A stretch of DNA of 6,991 nt from Candidatus Nitrosopolaris nunavutensis (GTDB taxonomy: Archaea > Thermoproteota > Nitrososphaeria > Nitrososphaerales > Nitrososphaeraceae), in NCBI GenBank assembly GCA_002501855.1, contig DAOM01000342.1:1008-7998 (forward strand). The letters are read 5' to 3'. The notes under the pieces are model-generated. The model did no database searches. It saw nothing but the letters and a program-made list of their open reading frames with translations, and was not told the origin of the DNA. Of this stretch, positions 1-5,710 are shown in pieces. Numbering within the stretch: the first letter of the stretch is position 1; every line of letters begins with the position of its first letter. A program made the position numbers and the translations under genes.

Positions 1-1
1 A

Positions 2-394
2 AAAAAATTCGATAATGAAACATTGATTATACATGATTTTTTGATTCCCCTCAAACAAATTGGCTGCATTCATTTAACAGATGAGATAATAGATTATTGG
101 CAAAGTCTGGAAAAATATGACTTTCCACTAATCAACCTTTCAAGCATGTGTTTGGCAATAGAAACATCACGATTTCAAACTGAACAAACTGAGCTTCCGA
201 TTCCCTATGTTGTTCACATTATCAAAATGATCGACATGATTAAATATTGTGAATTGATGGTTGGTGGAAAGGAGCGAATAAACGATCTAAAACAACAATT
301 GAGCTCTCTTGTATCTAACGCGGTCGGATATCCAGAGAAGCAAGCCGATTACGCTGTCCAAATTCTGAAAGCGATAGTCTCCAGTAACGATTAA
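2..394 (+). CDS. hypothetical protein, 5' end outside window; probably first part of a broken gene
   Basis: I do not recognise this protein. The frame is open from the left window edge to a TAA at 392-394. If the gene begins inside the window, the only early start is a TTG at 23, with no ribosome binding site or TATA box visible before it, so a start outside the window is more likely. The visible 123-130 residues are mixed charged and hydrophobic and mainly helical in character, with IPYVVHIIKMIDMIKY in the middle and a helical C-terminal part (KERINDLKQQL, ADYAVQILKAIV). There is no signal peptide or membrane segment. The same reading frame continues past this stop for another 140 codons, interrupted only by one TGA, and then shifts frame (see the next entry). 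This suggests the TAA is a mutation inside a longer gene, although an intact C-terminus at IVSSND cannot be excluded. Confidence 0.5.
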   Translation, partial: KKFDNETLIIHDFLIPLKQIGCIHLTDEIIDYWQSLEKYDFPLINLSSMCLAIETSRFQTEQTELPIPYVVHIIKMIDMIKYCELMVGGKERINDLKQQLSSLVSNAVGYPEKQADYAVQILKAIVSSND

Positions 395-1038
395 TTCCAA
401 ATTGGCTATATTTTGCATAGATTGTACCCGTCATTGACATTTAACACTGCAAGTGGGCCTGATTTCAAATTATGTAATATAGGCATCAAAGTAGAAGCAA
501 ACTCAAAATTGAATCGAACATACCTAGGAGATTTTAACCCTCAACCAATATGACTAACCAAAGAAATCTGTTTACGACTTTTAGCAAGAGACGCAGTTAA
601 AGCAGGTGCCCTTTCTACCGCCTTCAATCACCAAGGAACCGATATTGCTCTAGTGAGTTTAAGCCATAGTGAATTCGGCGACATATTTGCTGCGCATGTA
701 TATGAAAATAATTTGCGTGATACTCGAGAAAATTATGAATTTGGTTCAGCGTTCAAAGATGCAGTAAAATTAGTTAATCAAGGAAAAAAGGCGTTATTTT
801 GTATAGTGAGGTCATAACAGGATATTACCAGTATACAATTGGTGCAATTGCATCCGACAAAGAAACAGTTGAACGATTGGGTTCAGAATTAGAGAAAAAA
901 GAGAAAGACACTAAAATAGATTCAAAAGCACCTAATTACTATTATCGAATTGTAGAAGAAGCCAGAAAAATGGATTATAGTAAAAAGAACGAAGATAGGC
1001 ACGATGTAGCGGGTCCCATAGATGATGAAAGACGATAA
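395..1038 (+). pseudogene. decayed continuation of the upstream ORF, one stop plus one frameshift; family unknown
   Basis: After the TAA at 392 the same frame stays open from 395 to a TGA at 551, then again from 554 to a TAA at 815. Near 797-801 the coding signal moves by one base: the frame ending in KKALF passes into the frame beginning YSEVITGYYQYTIGAIAS, which runs to TAA at 1036-1038. Losing one T from a T5 run (now T4, 797-800) would explain the shift. The last part is charged (GSELEKKEKDTK, RIVEEARKMDYSKK). The first part contains GPDFKL, then IKVEANSK, which resembles the PD-(D/E)xK nuclease signature with Asn in place of the final Lys; that is a weak inference. The 239-nt ORF from TTG 799 is the tail of this gene, not an independent one. 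psmB starts 41 bases downstream with its own promoter. Confidence 0.6.
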
Positions 1039-1040
1039 TG

Positions 1041-1048
1041 CTTAAATC
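1041..1048 (+). promoter_or_regulatory. candidate TATA box of psmB
   Basis: The AT-rich octamer cttaaatc lies about 32-39 bases before the psmB ATG at 1080. A start of transcription 25-27 bases further on would fall close to the ATG, fitting a leaderless or nearly leaderless mRNA. No Shine-Dalgarno sequence precedes the ATG. The match to the archaeal TATA consensus is only moderate; the AT-rich stretch atatatta at 1073-1080 is too close to the start to act as the TATA box. Confidence 0.4.
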
Positions 1049-1053
1049 TGGCC

Positions 1054-1072
1054 GATTATCATTCTGATAATC
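1054..1072. repeat. inverted repeat between psmB TATA box and start
   Basis: GATTATC (1054-1060), a 5-base spacer, then GATAATC (1066-1072) form perfect 7-base arms. The repeat covers the predicted transcription start region of psmB, where a bound protein could block initiation. If transcription starts at the ATG, it would not be part of the mRNA, which favours a DNA operator over an RNA hairpin. The regulator is unknown. Confidence 0.5.
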
Positions 1073-1079
1073 ATATATT

Positions 1080-1748
1080 ATGTATCAGCAAGGCAAGGAC
1101 AATCGGTACGAAGAGTACATAGCGGAGCATATTAAGAAGGGAACAACTACTTGTGCTTTAACTTGTAAAGATGGAGTCGTCCTGGCTGCTGATACAAGGG
1201 CAAGTGCTGGCTTCTTTATTGCTGATAAACATGTTATGAAAATTCAGAAAGTTGATAGACACATTGGTATGACTATGGCGGGTGGAGTAGCAGATGCCCA
1301 AAATCTAGTTGATATCATGCGGTATAATGCAAACATCTACCGTCTTACAAATAAAGATCCTATACCAATCAAGTCTGCTGCTAGATTGTGCTCCAATGTA
1401 TTATTCAATCAGCGATACTTTCCATACTATGTCCAGATTATCCTTGCCGGAGTTGATAAGACGAAGGAGGAAGGACAAATATACAATATTGATCTCTTTG
1501 GTTCAATGACAAGTGGGAAGTTCATATCTACAGGTAGTGGGTCACCGGTGGCATATGGTTACCTTGAAACGGAATTCAAAGATAATCTAACTGTAAATGA
1601 TGCTTACAAAATAGCAATCCAAGCAATTGCAGCAGCCATCAGAAGAAATTCAGGTACTGGTGATGGCATCAATGCCGTCATTATAGATAAAGATGGCTAT
1701 CGTGAGCTGTCGAAGGAAATGAAAAAGGCTGTCGGTGTAGTCTACTAA
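1080..1748 (+). CDS. psmB: 20S proteasome beta subunit precursor
   Basis: This is the catalytic beta-type subunit of the archaeal 20S proteasome, an N-terminal threonine hydrolase that forms the inner rings of the cytoplasmic degradation barrel, with PsmA as outer ring and PAN- or Cdc48-type ATPases feeding it. The 222-residue product has a 21-residue propeptide ending in KKG and the mature N-terminus TTT at residue 22 (Thr1). Counting from Thr1, Asp17 (AADTRAS, residue 38), Lys33 (HVMK, residue 54) and Gly47 (TMAGG, residue 68) fall at the expected places. The STGSGSPVAYGYLE segment (150-163) and GDGINAVIIDKDG (194-206) are typical of the fold. The family's Asp166/Ser169 pair appears here as Asn190/Thr193 in RRNSGTGDG. 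Length is normal and the ATG is the natural start because the propeptide fits. No psmA lies nearby, as is usual when archaeal proteasome genes are dispersed. Confidence 0.97.
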   Translation: MYQQGKDNRYEEYIAEHIKKGTTTCALTCKDGVVLAADTRASAGFFIADKHVMKIQKVDRHIGMTMAGGVADAQNLVDIMRYNANIYRLTNKDPIPIKSAARLCSNVLFNQRYFPYYVQIILAGVDKTKEEGQIYNIDLFGSMTSGKFISTGSGSPVAYGYLETEFKDNLTVNDAYKIAIQAIAAAIRRNSGTGDGINAVIIDKDGYRELSKEMKKAVGVVY

Positions 1749-1761
1749 AAAAGCTTTTTTT
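1747..1761 (+). terminator. oligo-T terminator of psmB
   Basis: A perfect palindrome of six A, GC and six T (1747-1760) overlaps the last two bases of the psmB TAA and extends to a run of seven T (1755-1761). Archaeal RNA polymerase terminates at T-runs on the coding strand, so the transcript probably ends here. Confidence 0.65.
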
Positions 1762-2009
1762 GCTAGATATAGCAGAGCAGCCTTATCATCCTGAGTTTCA
1801 ATATATTCTATAACTCCATCTCTACTATCAAAAGATAAGGTTCATGACAAGATTGAAGGGATTTGGTGACGAATTTTGTAGAAGCTACGAGGCACTCATT
1901 GAACTAAACAAGAAGAATATGAGAAGGTGAAACAGTAGATAATTCGTTCTTCTTAAGCTCATTTTTGGTAAAATGACGATAGCAGAAATGCTAAGCATAC
2001 AACTGTTTA
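1762..2009. other. intergenic stretch without a supported gene
   Basis: I see no gene here. The longest candidate is a 28-codon ORF from ATG 1844 to TGA (begins MTRLKGFGDEF, ends NKKNMRR), which has a protein-like composition but no promoter or recognisable family. It could be a scrap of a lost gene. Confidence 0.4.
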
Positions 2010-2246
2010 TCATCTTTGATTCTTCATTATCTCTGTCTCTTGCACGACTTCCGCTGTGTCTCTCTCATACATATCATCACTTGCGATTGAATATATACAT
2101 ATCATCACGTTCGCATACTTTTTGACTAATCGTTTCTAGGTCATCTACATTGGATATGCATCTACACCCTGCGCTTTAGATTCACCAGGTCCAAAGAACA
2201 AAGGATCCACTTTATCAGTCCCCGAAGTGAGGGAAACGTAATTTAC
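2010..2246 (-). pseudogene. possible decayed minus-strand gene, unassigned
   Basis: Read on the minus strand, three overlapping frames in succession look like protein: 2246-2145 (contains TDKVDPLFFGPGESKAQG, ends DAYPM at TAG), 2148-2077 (VDDLETISQKVCERDDMY) and 2084-2010 (SDDMYERDTAEVVQETEI, ends NQR at TGA). The text ERDDMY followed by SDDMYERD arises from a 28-base duplication on the DNA (see the repeat at 2067-2108), which itself would break the frame. I do not recognise the family. The case rests only on composition and continuity across frame changes, so it may be chance. Confidence 0.3.
2067..2108. repeat. short direct repeat, 14 bases at 28-base period
   Basis: The 14-mer atacatatcatcac occurs at 2067-2080 and again at 2095-2108. 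The 28-base spacing is not a multiple of three, so if the region was once coding the duplication shifted its frame. Confidence 0.7.
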
Positions 2247-2524
2247 CTAGTACAAGCTTATATTCTATCCTCTTTTTCTTTCTTCGATGGGGTGCAAAGT
2301 TATACCGAAAGCCTAAAAAAAGAGTATTGAAATAATTTATGCTCATACTTCTTCCTTAATAATGACAATTATGTTCTATTCGTGAAACTAAGCTTTATGA
2401 ATTTCGAATGGCTTTTTTTAAAACAGCTGGTTTGTGTCGTTAGTGCTCAATGCGCTCTCAACACAGAAATAGTTGGGGCAAACTTACTGACTTGACAAGA
2501 AAGAGATAGATAAATGATATAAGA

Positions 2525-2850
2525 TTATGAACAGCTAATCAACCGAATAGTAGTCCCTATGATATTCCTCTTACTGCCATCGAAGAGCAACGGAAATTGC
2601 CCTCATTCGCTCAAAAGTAGATGATTTAAACAAAAAAAACAGATCAAGTCACTAAGCAATCTCAAAGACTCGGTTTGATGCAGAGATTATTGACTAAAGG
2701 AATAGGACATACTAAATTCAAGAAAACAGCAGTTGTAGAGATCCCTGAAAATAGGATATCGTCAAGTTAGGAGAGGTTTTGAATCGATATCAATATGGAA
2801 TTTCTGAAAAGATGTCAACACGTGGACAATATCCCATTTTTAGAGTGTTC
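2525..2850 (+). pseudogene. hsdS: fragment of type I restriction-modification specificity subunit
   Basis: HsdS is the DNA-recognition subunit of type I restriction-modification enzymes; it pairs with HsdM and HsdR. The fragment covers the conserved central spacer region and the beginning of the second target-recognition domain. In order: IPLTAIEEQRKL (about 2564-2599; family form IPLPPLEEQRKI), VDDLNK (2617-2634), KKTDQVTKQSQRLGLMQRL, then LTKGIGHTKFKKT and VEIPEN (2633-2752), and after a frame change DIVKLGEVLNRYQYGISEK followed by MSTRGQYPIFRV (2755-2847). The segments lie in frames 2, 1, 2 and 1, with stops TAG 2618, TAG 2768 and TGA 2869. Upstream, INRIVVP around 2538-2558 may be the preceding strand in yet another frame. 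The first recognition domain, the second beyond its start, and hsdM and hsdR are all absent, so this is a dead relic of a transferred system. Confidence 0.88.
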
Positions 2851-2910
2851 CTCAGGAAGGCTGAGACATGAGTTAGTGGCCTAGAAGCCTCTGCATATTC
2901 AATTTTTCTT

Positions 2911-3051
2911 TCAAAATTGTTTAGTCATACGAATTCTTGCGAGAGCAATCACAAGGCCGATGCTATTCACTTGAATAAATGCGGCCTTTAGCAACCAATT
3001 GGTTTCTGCCACTCCCCCCGCGATTGCCGTCAAAGCGTACCCAACCGCCAC
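2911..3051 (-). CDS. small hydrophobic ORF downstream of nth, possibly a remnant
   Basis: A 46-codon frame starts at GTG 3051 and ends at TGA 2911. The product is strongly hydrophobic: an Ala/Gly-rich first helix (VGYALTAIAGGVAE), then TNWLLKAAFIQVNSIGLVIA, ending in the basic tail RIRMTKQF, which would sit on the cytoplasmic side. It is visibly richer in G and C than its neighbours. A stop (TAA 3058-3060) lies just before it in frame, and nth ends 20 bases upstream on the same strand, so it could be read from the nth transcript. I do not recognise a family. Because the sequence begins abruptly as if inside a membrane protein, it may be the tail of a lost gene. Confidence 0.33.
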   Translation of the reverse strand: MAVGYALTAIAGGVAETNWLLKAAFIQVNSIGLVIALARIRMTKQF

Positions 3052-3071
3052 TGCGGCTTAGGTCGGCTTAT

Positions 3072-3776
3072 CTATGGATTGTTTGTTTTAAAAAAAGAAG
3101 ATTTCTTCTGGATAGGAAGAACTGTAGTGTGGTAAAATTTGCAAACCTCCTTTAATTTACATAGTTTACAATTTGGTTTTATCGGAAGGCAAATATTCTG
3201 ACCATACATAACAAAAGTATCATTCACTTTTAACCAATATTTCTTAGCAAGAATTCGACTAAGCTCAATTTCAGTTTTTTCTGGAGTTGTAGTATTAACA
3301 AGTCCTAATCTGTTTGAAATCCTGTGAACATGAATATCAACAGGGATTGCAGCCTTCTTAAACCCATATACTAAAACACAGTTTGCTGTCTTCCTCCCGA
3401 CACCTGGTAATTCGAGAAGCTTCCGGATATCGTCTGGAACTTCTCCATTAAAGCGTTCGACTATTAATTGCGAAACGTCCTTTATCCGCTTAGCTTTGAT
3501 ATTGTAAAAACCAATGCTGTGAATTATTGCTTTAATTTCTTCTATATCTGCTTTAGCAAGTTCTCTTGCATTTTTGAATTTTCTAAATAAGTTGTTAACA
3601 ACTTTTGTTGTAATTTCATCCCTTGTCCTGGCTGATAGAATAGTTCCAATAAGTATTTTGAAGGGATCCTGTTGCTCCTCGGCTTGTAATCCTTTGAGTG
3701 CAGTGAGTCTAGCTAGTTTATTGTAAGAGAGAGTTTGTTCCATTTTCATCATTATCTTACGTATAGATGTCGTCAT
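3072..3776 (-). CDS. nth: endonuclease III (DNA glycosylase/AP lyase)
   Basis: Endonuclease III removes oxidised pyrimidines from DNA and cleaves the abasic site by beta-elimination, starting base-excision repair. The helix-hairpin-helix LPGVGRKTANCVLVYGF is followed by IPVDIHVHRISNRLGL. Lys of GVGRK (Schiff-base lysine, E. coli Lys120) and Asp of PVDIHV (E. coli Asp138) are both present. The C-terminal iron-sulfur loop has the exact spacing C-x6-C-x2-C-x5-C (CLPIKPNC, KLC, KLKEVC), so a 4Fe-4S cluster is expected. LSARTRDE near the N-terminus is the family's typical second helix motif. I chose ATG 3776 (234 residues) over the in-frame TTG at 3785 because a TATA box lies about 25 bases before it. 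Internal ATGs at residues 9, 10 and 12 are also possible. The gene stands alone, between pseudogene debris on both sides. Confidence 0.95.
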   Translation of the reverse strand: MTTSIRKIMMKMEQTLSYNKLARLTALKGLQAEEQQDPFKILIGTILSARTRDEITTKVVNNLFRKFKNARELAKADIEEIKAIIHSIGFYNIKAKRIKDVSQLIVERFNGEVPDDIRKLLELPGVGRKTANCVLVYGFKKAAIPVDIHVHRISNRLGLVNTTTPEKTEIELSRILAKKYWLKVNDTFVMYGQNICLPIKPNCKLCKLKEVCKFYHTTVLPIQKKSSFFKTNNP

Positions 3777-3795
3777 CAAAATCAATCAATTAATT

Positions 3796-3804
3796 AATTA
3801 TATA
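3796..3804 (-). promoter_or_regulatory. TATA box of nth
   Basis: On the minus strand tatataatt lies about 20-28 bases before ATG 3776, inside a run of taat repeats. This spacing puts the predicted transcription start at or next to the ATG, so a leaderless nth mRNA is likely. No Shine-Dalgarno sequence is present. Confidence 0.6.
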
Positions 3805-3901
3805 GAGAGAAATATAATATGTCATATAAAGTATCAGTAGGTAGGTAGTTGGTCAACTCTCTAGACTCGTAAGCCGCCTGAAAAGAGCAATAACATACTA
3901 G

Positions 3902-4150
3902 GAATTCTATTTCCGATCAAATAACTCAATCGCTTGCTTTGAGTTTGATGGCTTTGCCACCCTCTTATGCCAAGAAACTTCAGGACAGATTTTCAAATGC
4001 ACTTACATTGTGGACAAACTTAATAATGGAAACAAAGTCGTGTCGATAACGGTGTATGTCCCTACCAGCAATGGCGTTGTAACCGGCGAAGTGAAAGTAG
4101 TCAAAGTCGTGATCAGATATTTCAGCAAGCAAAATGATGATATAAAATGA
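3902..4150 (+). pseudogene. possible coding remnant with beta-strand pattern
   Basis: From the stop at 3899 the frame is open to TGA 4148-4150 but has no ATG; the first usable start is GTG 4010. The second half reads like real protein, with alternating hydrophobic residues (NGNKVVSITVYVP, GVVTGEVKVVKVVIRYF) suggesting several beta strands. In another frame ATG 3938 opens MALPPSYAKKLQDRFSNAL before a stop, so an older gene may have been split by a frameshift near 4000. I do not recognise a family and no promoter is clear. A minus-strand ORF in the same place (3980-4186) looks like the antisense shadow. Confidence 0.33.
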
Positions 4151-4172
4151 TGCAAAATGTTTTTGAATTGAG

Positions 4173-4463
4173 TTACATGCATGCATAATGCTTTATTACA
4201 AATTTCCGATAAATCTCTCTCAGGTCTTTGTAAATCCTTTTGATTATACCAGGACTCTTCTTATGCCAGTATTCAAAGGCAGTGATGATAACGGAGATAC
4301 AGTTGGAAAGACACTGATGCTGAACAGTACTGGTTAATTACACACTCTCACCTTTTTTTGCGTTCTCAATAATGCTCAGCGGAATTGCAGCATCAGCCAA
4401 TTCAGCAAGTCTGCCGCGAAAAGATCTATTATTGTTCCCGTTACGATTCTCAATCGAAATTCT
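4173..4463 (-). pseudogene. possible minus-strand remnant, one in-frame stop
   Basis: On the minus strand a single frame runs from 4463 to TAA 4175-4173, 97 codons, broken only by TAA 4340-4338. The first part ends in RGRLAELADAAIPLSIIENA and KKGESV, the second contains VIITAFEYWHKKSPGIIKRI and YKDLREIYRKFVIKHY. Both have the composition of helical cytoplasmic protein. There is no ATG start, and the upstream end runs into the phasin-like gene's operator region. The TAA after KKGESV could be a natural C-terminus with a second remnant behind it. The family is unknown and the support is only composition and frame continuity. Confidence 0.35.
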
Positions 4464-4480
4464 TCAATTGTTTGGCTTTT

Positions 4481-4507
4481 AATGGTATTTTACACCATTC
4501 AATACCA
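4481..4507 (+). promoter_or_regulatory. operator-like nested inverted repeats upstream of the phasin-like gene
   Basis: AATGG (4481-4485) pairs with CCATT (4495-4499), and TGGTATT (4483-4489) pairs with AATACCA (4501-4507), giving two nested palindromes built on the half-site TGGT. A further pair, GTTTGG (4470-4475) and CCAAAC (4505-4510), flanks them. The block ends four bases before the TATA box, a usual place for an archaeal activator or for a repressor competing with TFB. Confidence 0.55.
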
Positions 4508-4510
4508 AAC

Positions 4511-4517
4511 TATAAAT
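4511..4517 (+). promoter_or_regulatory. TATA box of the phasin-like gene
   Basis: tataaat is close to the archaeal consensus, with an A-rich stretch (accaaac) in the TFB-recognition position before it. The middle of the box is about 26 bases before ATG 4540, which supports that ATG as a leaderless start. Confidence 0.75.
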
Positions 4518-4539
4518 AGCATCGAGGGCAATGATAAGT

Positions 4540-5097
4540 ATGTCAACAAAAAAGGAAGCAGAAAGATCCTCCGCAGAATATGATGATAAAAGAGAATTAA
4601 GAACAGGTTTATCGGAGCAAAATCACGCAGTCGAAAGAGCATTAGATGAAACAAGAGAAAATATCAGGAGAACAGTAGATGAAGCTAGGAGAGAGATTCC
4701 ACGTAACACACAAGCAATCAATGATTATCAAGAACATACTCTGCAAGCATCCAGAGAAATTGCAGATAGCTATCTAGAATCTCAAAAGGAGATTATACAA
4801 TCATTTCACTCAACGTGGGTTCCATATATTGAGAATATGTATGACGCATTTTGGAATAATTGGGCATCTCCACGAAGGGCAGCTGAAATCTATGCGAGAA
4901 CAGTAAGCAATGTTGCAGATAACGTGATGGCTACAAGTAGAATAGCAAACAATACAATGTTTGCAAATATCGGTGCCTACAAAGCATTTGTTCAGCGAGA
5001 GAAGGATGATGTAAAAGAATTTTCGAGAATAGCTGCTAATACCGCAAGAACGTTTGAAAACAATTCAAGGGAATTTGCAGATAAGAGAGCAGCATAA
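4540..5097 (+). CDS. helical phasin-like protein of unknown function
   Basis: The 185-residue product appears to be almost wholly alpha-helical. Its first 65 residues are highly charged (ERSSAEYDDKRELRTGL, TRENIRRTVDEARREI). A middle part is rich in aromatics (FHSTWVPYIENMYDAFWNNW), followed by amphipathic helices with Ala, Asn and Thr at the core positions (ATSRIANNTMFANIGAYKAF, RIAANTARTFENNSREFADK). It has no cysteine, signal peptide or membrane helix. This layout resembles phasins, which coat polyhydroxyalkanoate granules, and PhaE-type synthase partners; that is inference from composition, not from a signature. I prefer ATG 4540 because of the TATA distance; ATG 4531 gives three more residues (MIS) and has gaggg just before it. 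The gene stands alone behind an operator-like palindrome and ends 21 bases from a converging small gene. Confidence 0.85.
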   Translation: MSTKKEAERSSAEYDDKRELRTGLSEQNHAVERALDETRENIRRTVDEARREIPRNTQAINDYQEHTLQASREIADSYLESQKEIIQSFHSTWVPYIENMYDAFWNNWASPRRAAEIYARTVSNVADNVMATSRIANNTMFANIGAYKAFVQREKDDVKEFSRIAANTARTFENNSREFADKRAA

Positions 5098-5118
5098 AGG
5101 TAGAAAGAATAACATCCA

Positions 5119-5304
5119 CTAGGGCCGCTGGACCACTTTTTTATTTTTGTAAATCTCTGGAAATTCAATAATTATGGATGGCCCATTTTTATCACCGAAA
5201 AGATCCATCCATTTCTTTGCATTTTTCACTCCCATACTAATAGTATTTTCAACTCCGTATAATATCTCAGTTTTTTTTGCTTGTGAGTCTTGGGGAGCTG
5301 TCAA
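5119..5304 (-). CDS. small conserved-looking protein of unknown function
   Basis: A 61-residue product starts at TTG 5304 and ends at TAG 5121-5119. An in-frame TAG lies two codons upstream of the TTG and there is no nearby ATG until residue 24, so the TTG is the only full-length start. A TATA box 24-33 bases before it supports a leaderless TTG start. The protein is charged and globular in character, with KKTEILYGVENTISMGVKNA forming a likely helix and SIIIEFPEIYKNKKVV forming a strand and basic tail. There is no cysteine or membrane segment. It converges with the phasin-like gene, leaving 21 bases between the stops. I do not recognise a family; the promoter is the main reason to call it a gene. 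Confidence 0.55.
   Translation of the reverse strand: MTAPQDSQAKKTEILYGVENTISMGVKNAKKWMDLFGDKNGPSIIIEFPEIYKNKKVVQRP
5137..5148 (+). terminator. T-run terminator of the phasin-like gene
   Basis: Runs of six T (5137-5142) and five T (5144-5148) lie 40 bases after the stop on the coding strand, as in archaeal intrinsic terminators. They fall inside the C-terminal codons of the converging gene (KNKK). Confidence 0.5.
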
Positions 5305-5327
5305 AGACTAAGAAAAGATGAGTTCCG

Positions 5328-5337
5328 TTATATAAAT
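5328..5337 (-). promoter_or_regulatory. TATA box of the 5119-5304 gene
   Basis: On the minus strand atttatataa lies with its centre about 28 bases before TTG 5304. It sits ten bases beyond the end of the response-regulator relic. Confidence 0.6.
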
Positions 5338-5346
5338 AGGCTATAT

Positions 5347-5559
5347 CTAAACCTGCAGCCAAAATGGAAGGAGGCTTATGACACTAAGTAGGACTTCTGC
5401 TCCGCTTTGTATGTATCCACTGGGCAAAATCAAATGAGAGGACTTCAAAAAGTACCGCAGGCGGAGTAGCGTTCTGACTCCAAAACCCTTTCTGAAAGTA
5501 AGAGCGATATCAACTTCAGCATCGACTACCAATACCTCAGGTTTCGCTGTTCCTGCTAT
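5347..5559 (-). pseudogene. broken response-regulator receiver domain
   Basis: The minus-strand frame begins at ATA 5559 (probably a mutated ATG) with AGTAKPEVLVVDAEVDIALT followed by FRKGF. This matches the first strand and first helix of CheY-like receiver domains (family form VLVVDDEPDIALTFKKGL), which accept a phosphate from a sensor kinase. The second acidic residue of the DD pair is Ala here. After FRKGF the expected text is lost: a frame rich in Leu runs on to TAG at 5347, and another frame gives ATPPAVLFEVLSFDFAQ, perhaps the second helix. The phospho-acceptor Asp (DIKMP motif) and the rest of the domain are missing, so this is a truncated, frameshifted relic. The 61-codon ORF from TTG 5532 is only part of it. 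Confidence 0.65.
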
Positions 5560-5710
5560 GGTGCTTTGGTTTCTTCTATACTTTGAAAAATAGGCTTTTA
5601 GGGGTTATCTATAGTACGCAACACCCTACTTGATCAAGTTATCCATCTCTATTTCTGTCTTCACGCTTCTCTATTATTGCTCACGACTGTGTTCCTTAAT
5701 CAGGAAGTAG
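5560..5710. other. intergenic stretch, no gene seen
   Basis: I find no supported ORF or RNA gene. The only structure is a perfect 12-base palindrome, acttgatcaagt, at 5628-5639, of unknown meaning. Confidence 0.5.

Noticed and set aside
1309..1509. 66-codon plus-strand ORF inside psmB
   Set aside because: It is a shadow of psmB in another frame with no start signals and an unnatural composition.
1762..3071. Insertion sequence or CRISPR array in the long gene-poor stretch
   Set aside because: No transposase text, terminal inverted repeats or regularly spaced repeats were seen; the only direct repeat is one 14-mer pair.
3791..3804. taat tandem repeat as a possible repeat element
   Set aside because: It is only about three units and is better explained as the AT-rich promoter of nth.
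3846..3873. tRNA-like text (AGTTGGT followed by ACTCGTAA) resembling a D-arm and a CGT anticodon loop
   Set aside because: The anticodon stem does not pair (CTAGA against GCCGC), and no T-arm or acceptor stem is found, so it is not a tRNA.
3980..4186. 68-codon minus-strand ORF
   Set aside because: It lies antisense to a more protein-like plus-strand frame, is rich in His/Phe/Tyr clusters typical of shadows, and lacks a promoter.
5347..5532. Independent 61-residue minus-strand gene from TTG
   Set aside because: The receiver-domain match begins upstream of the TTG, and the remaining sequence is out of frame; it is part of a pseudogene.
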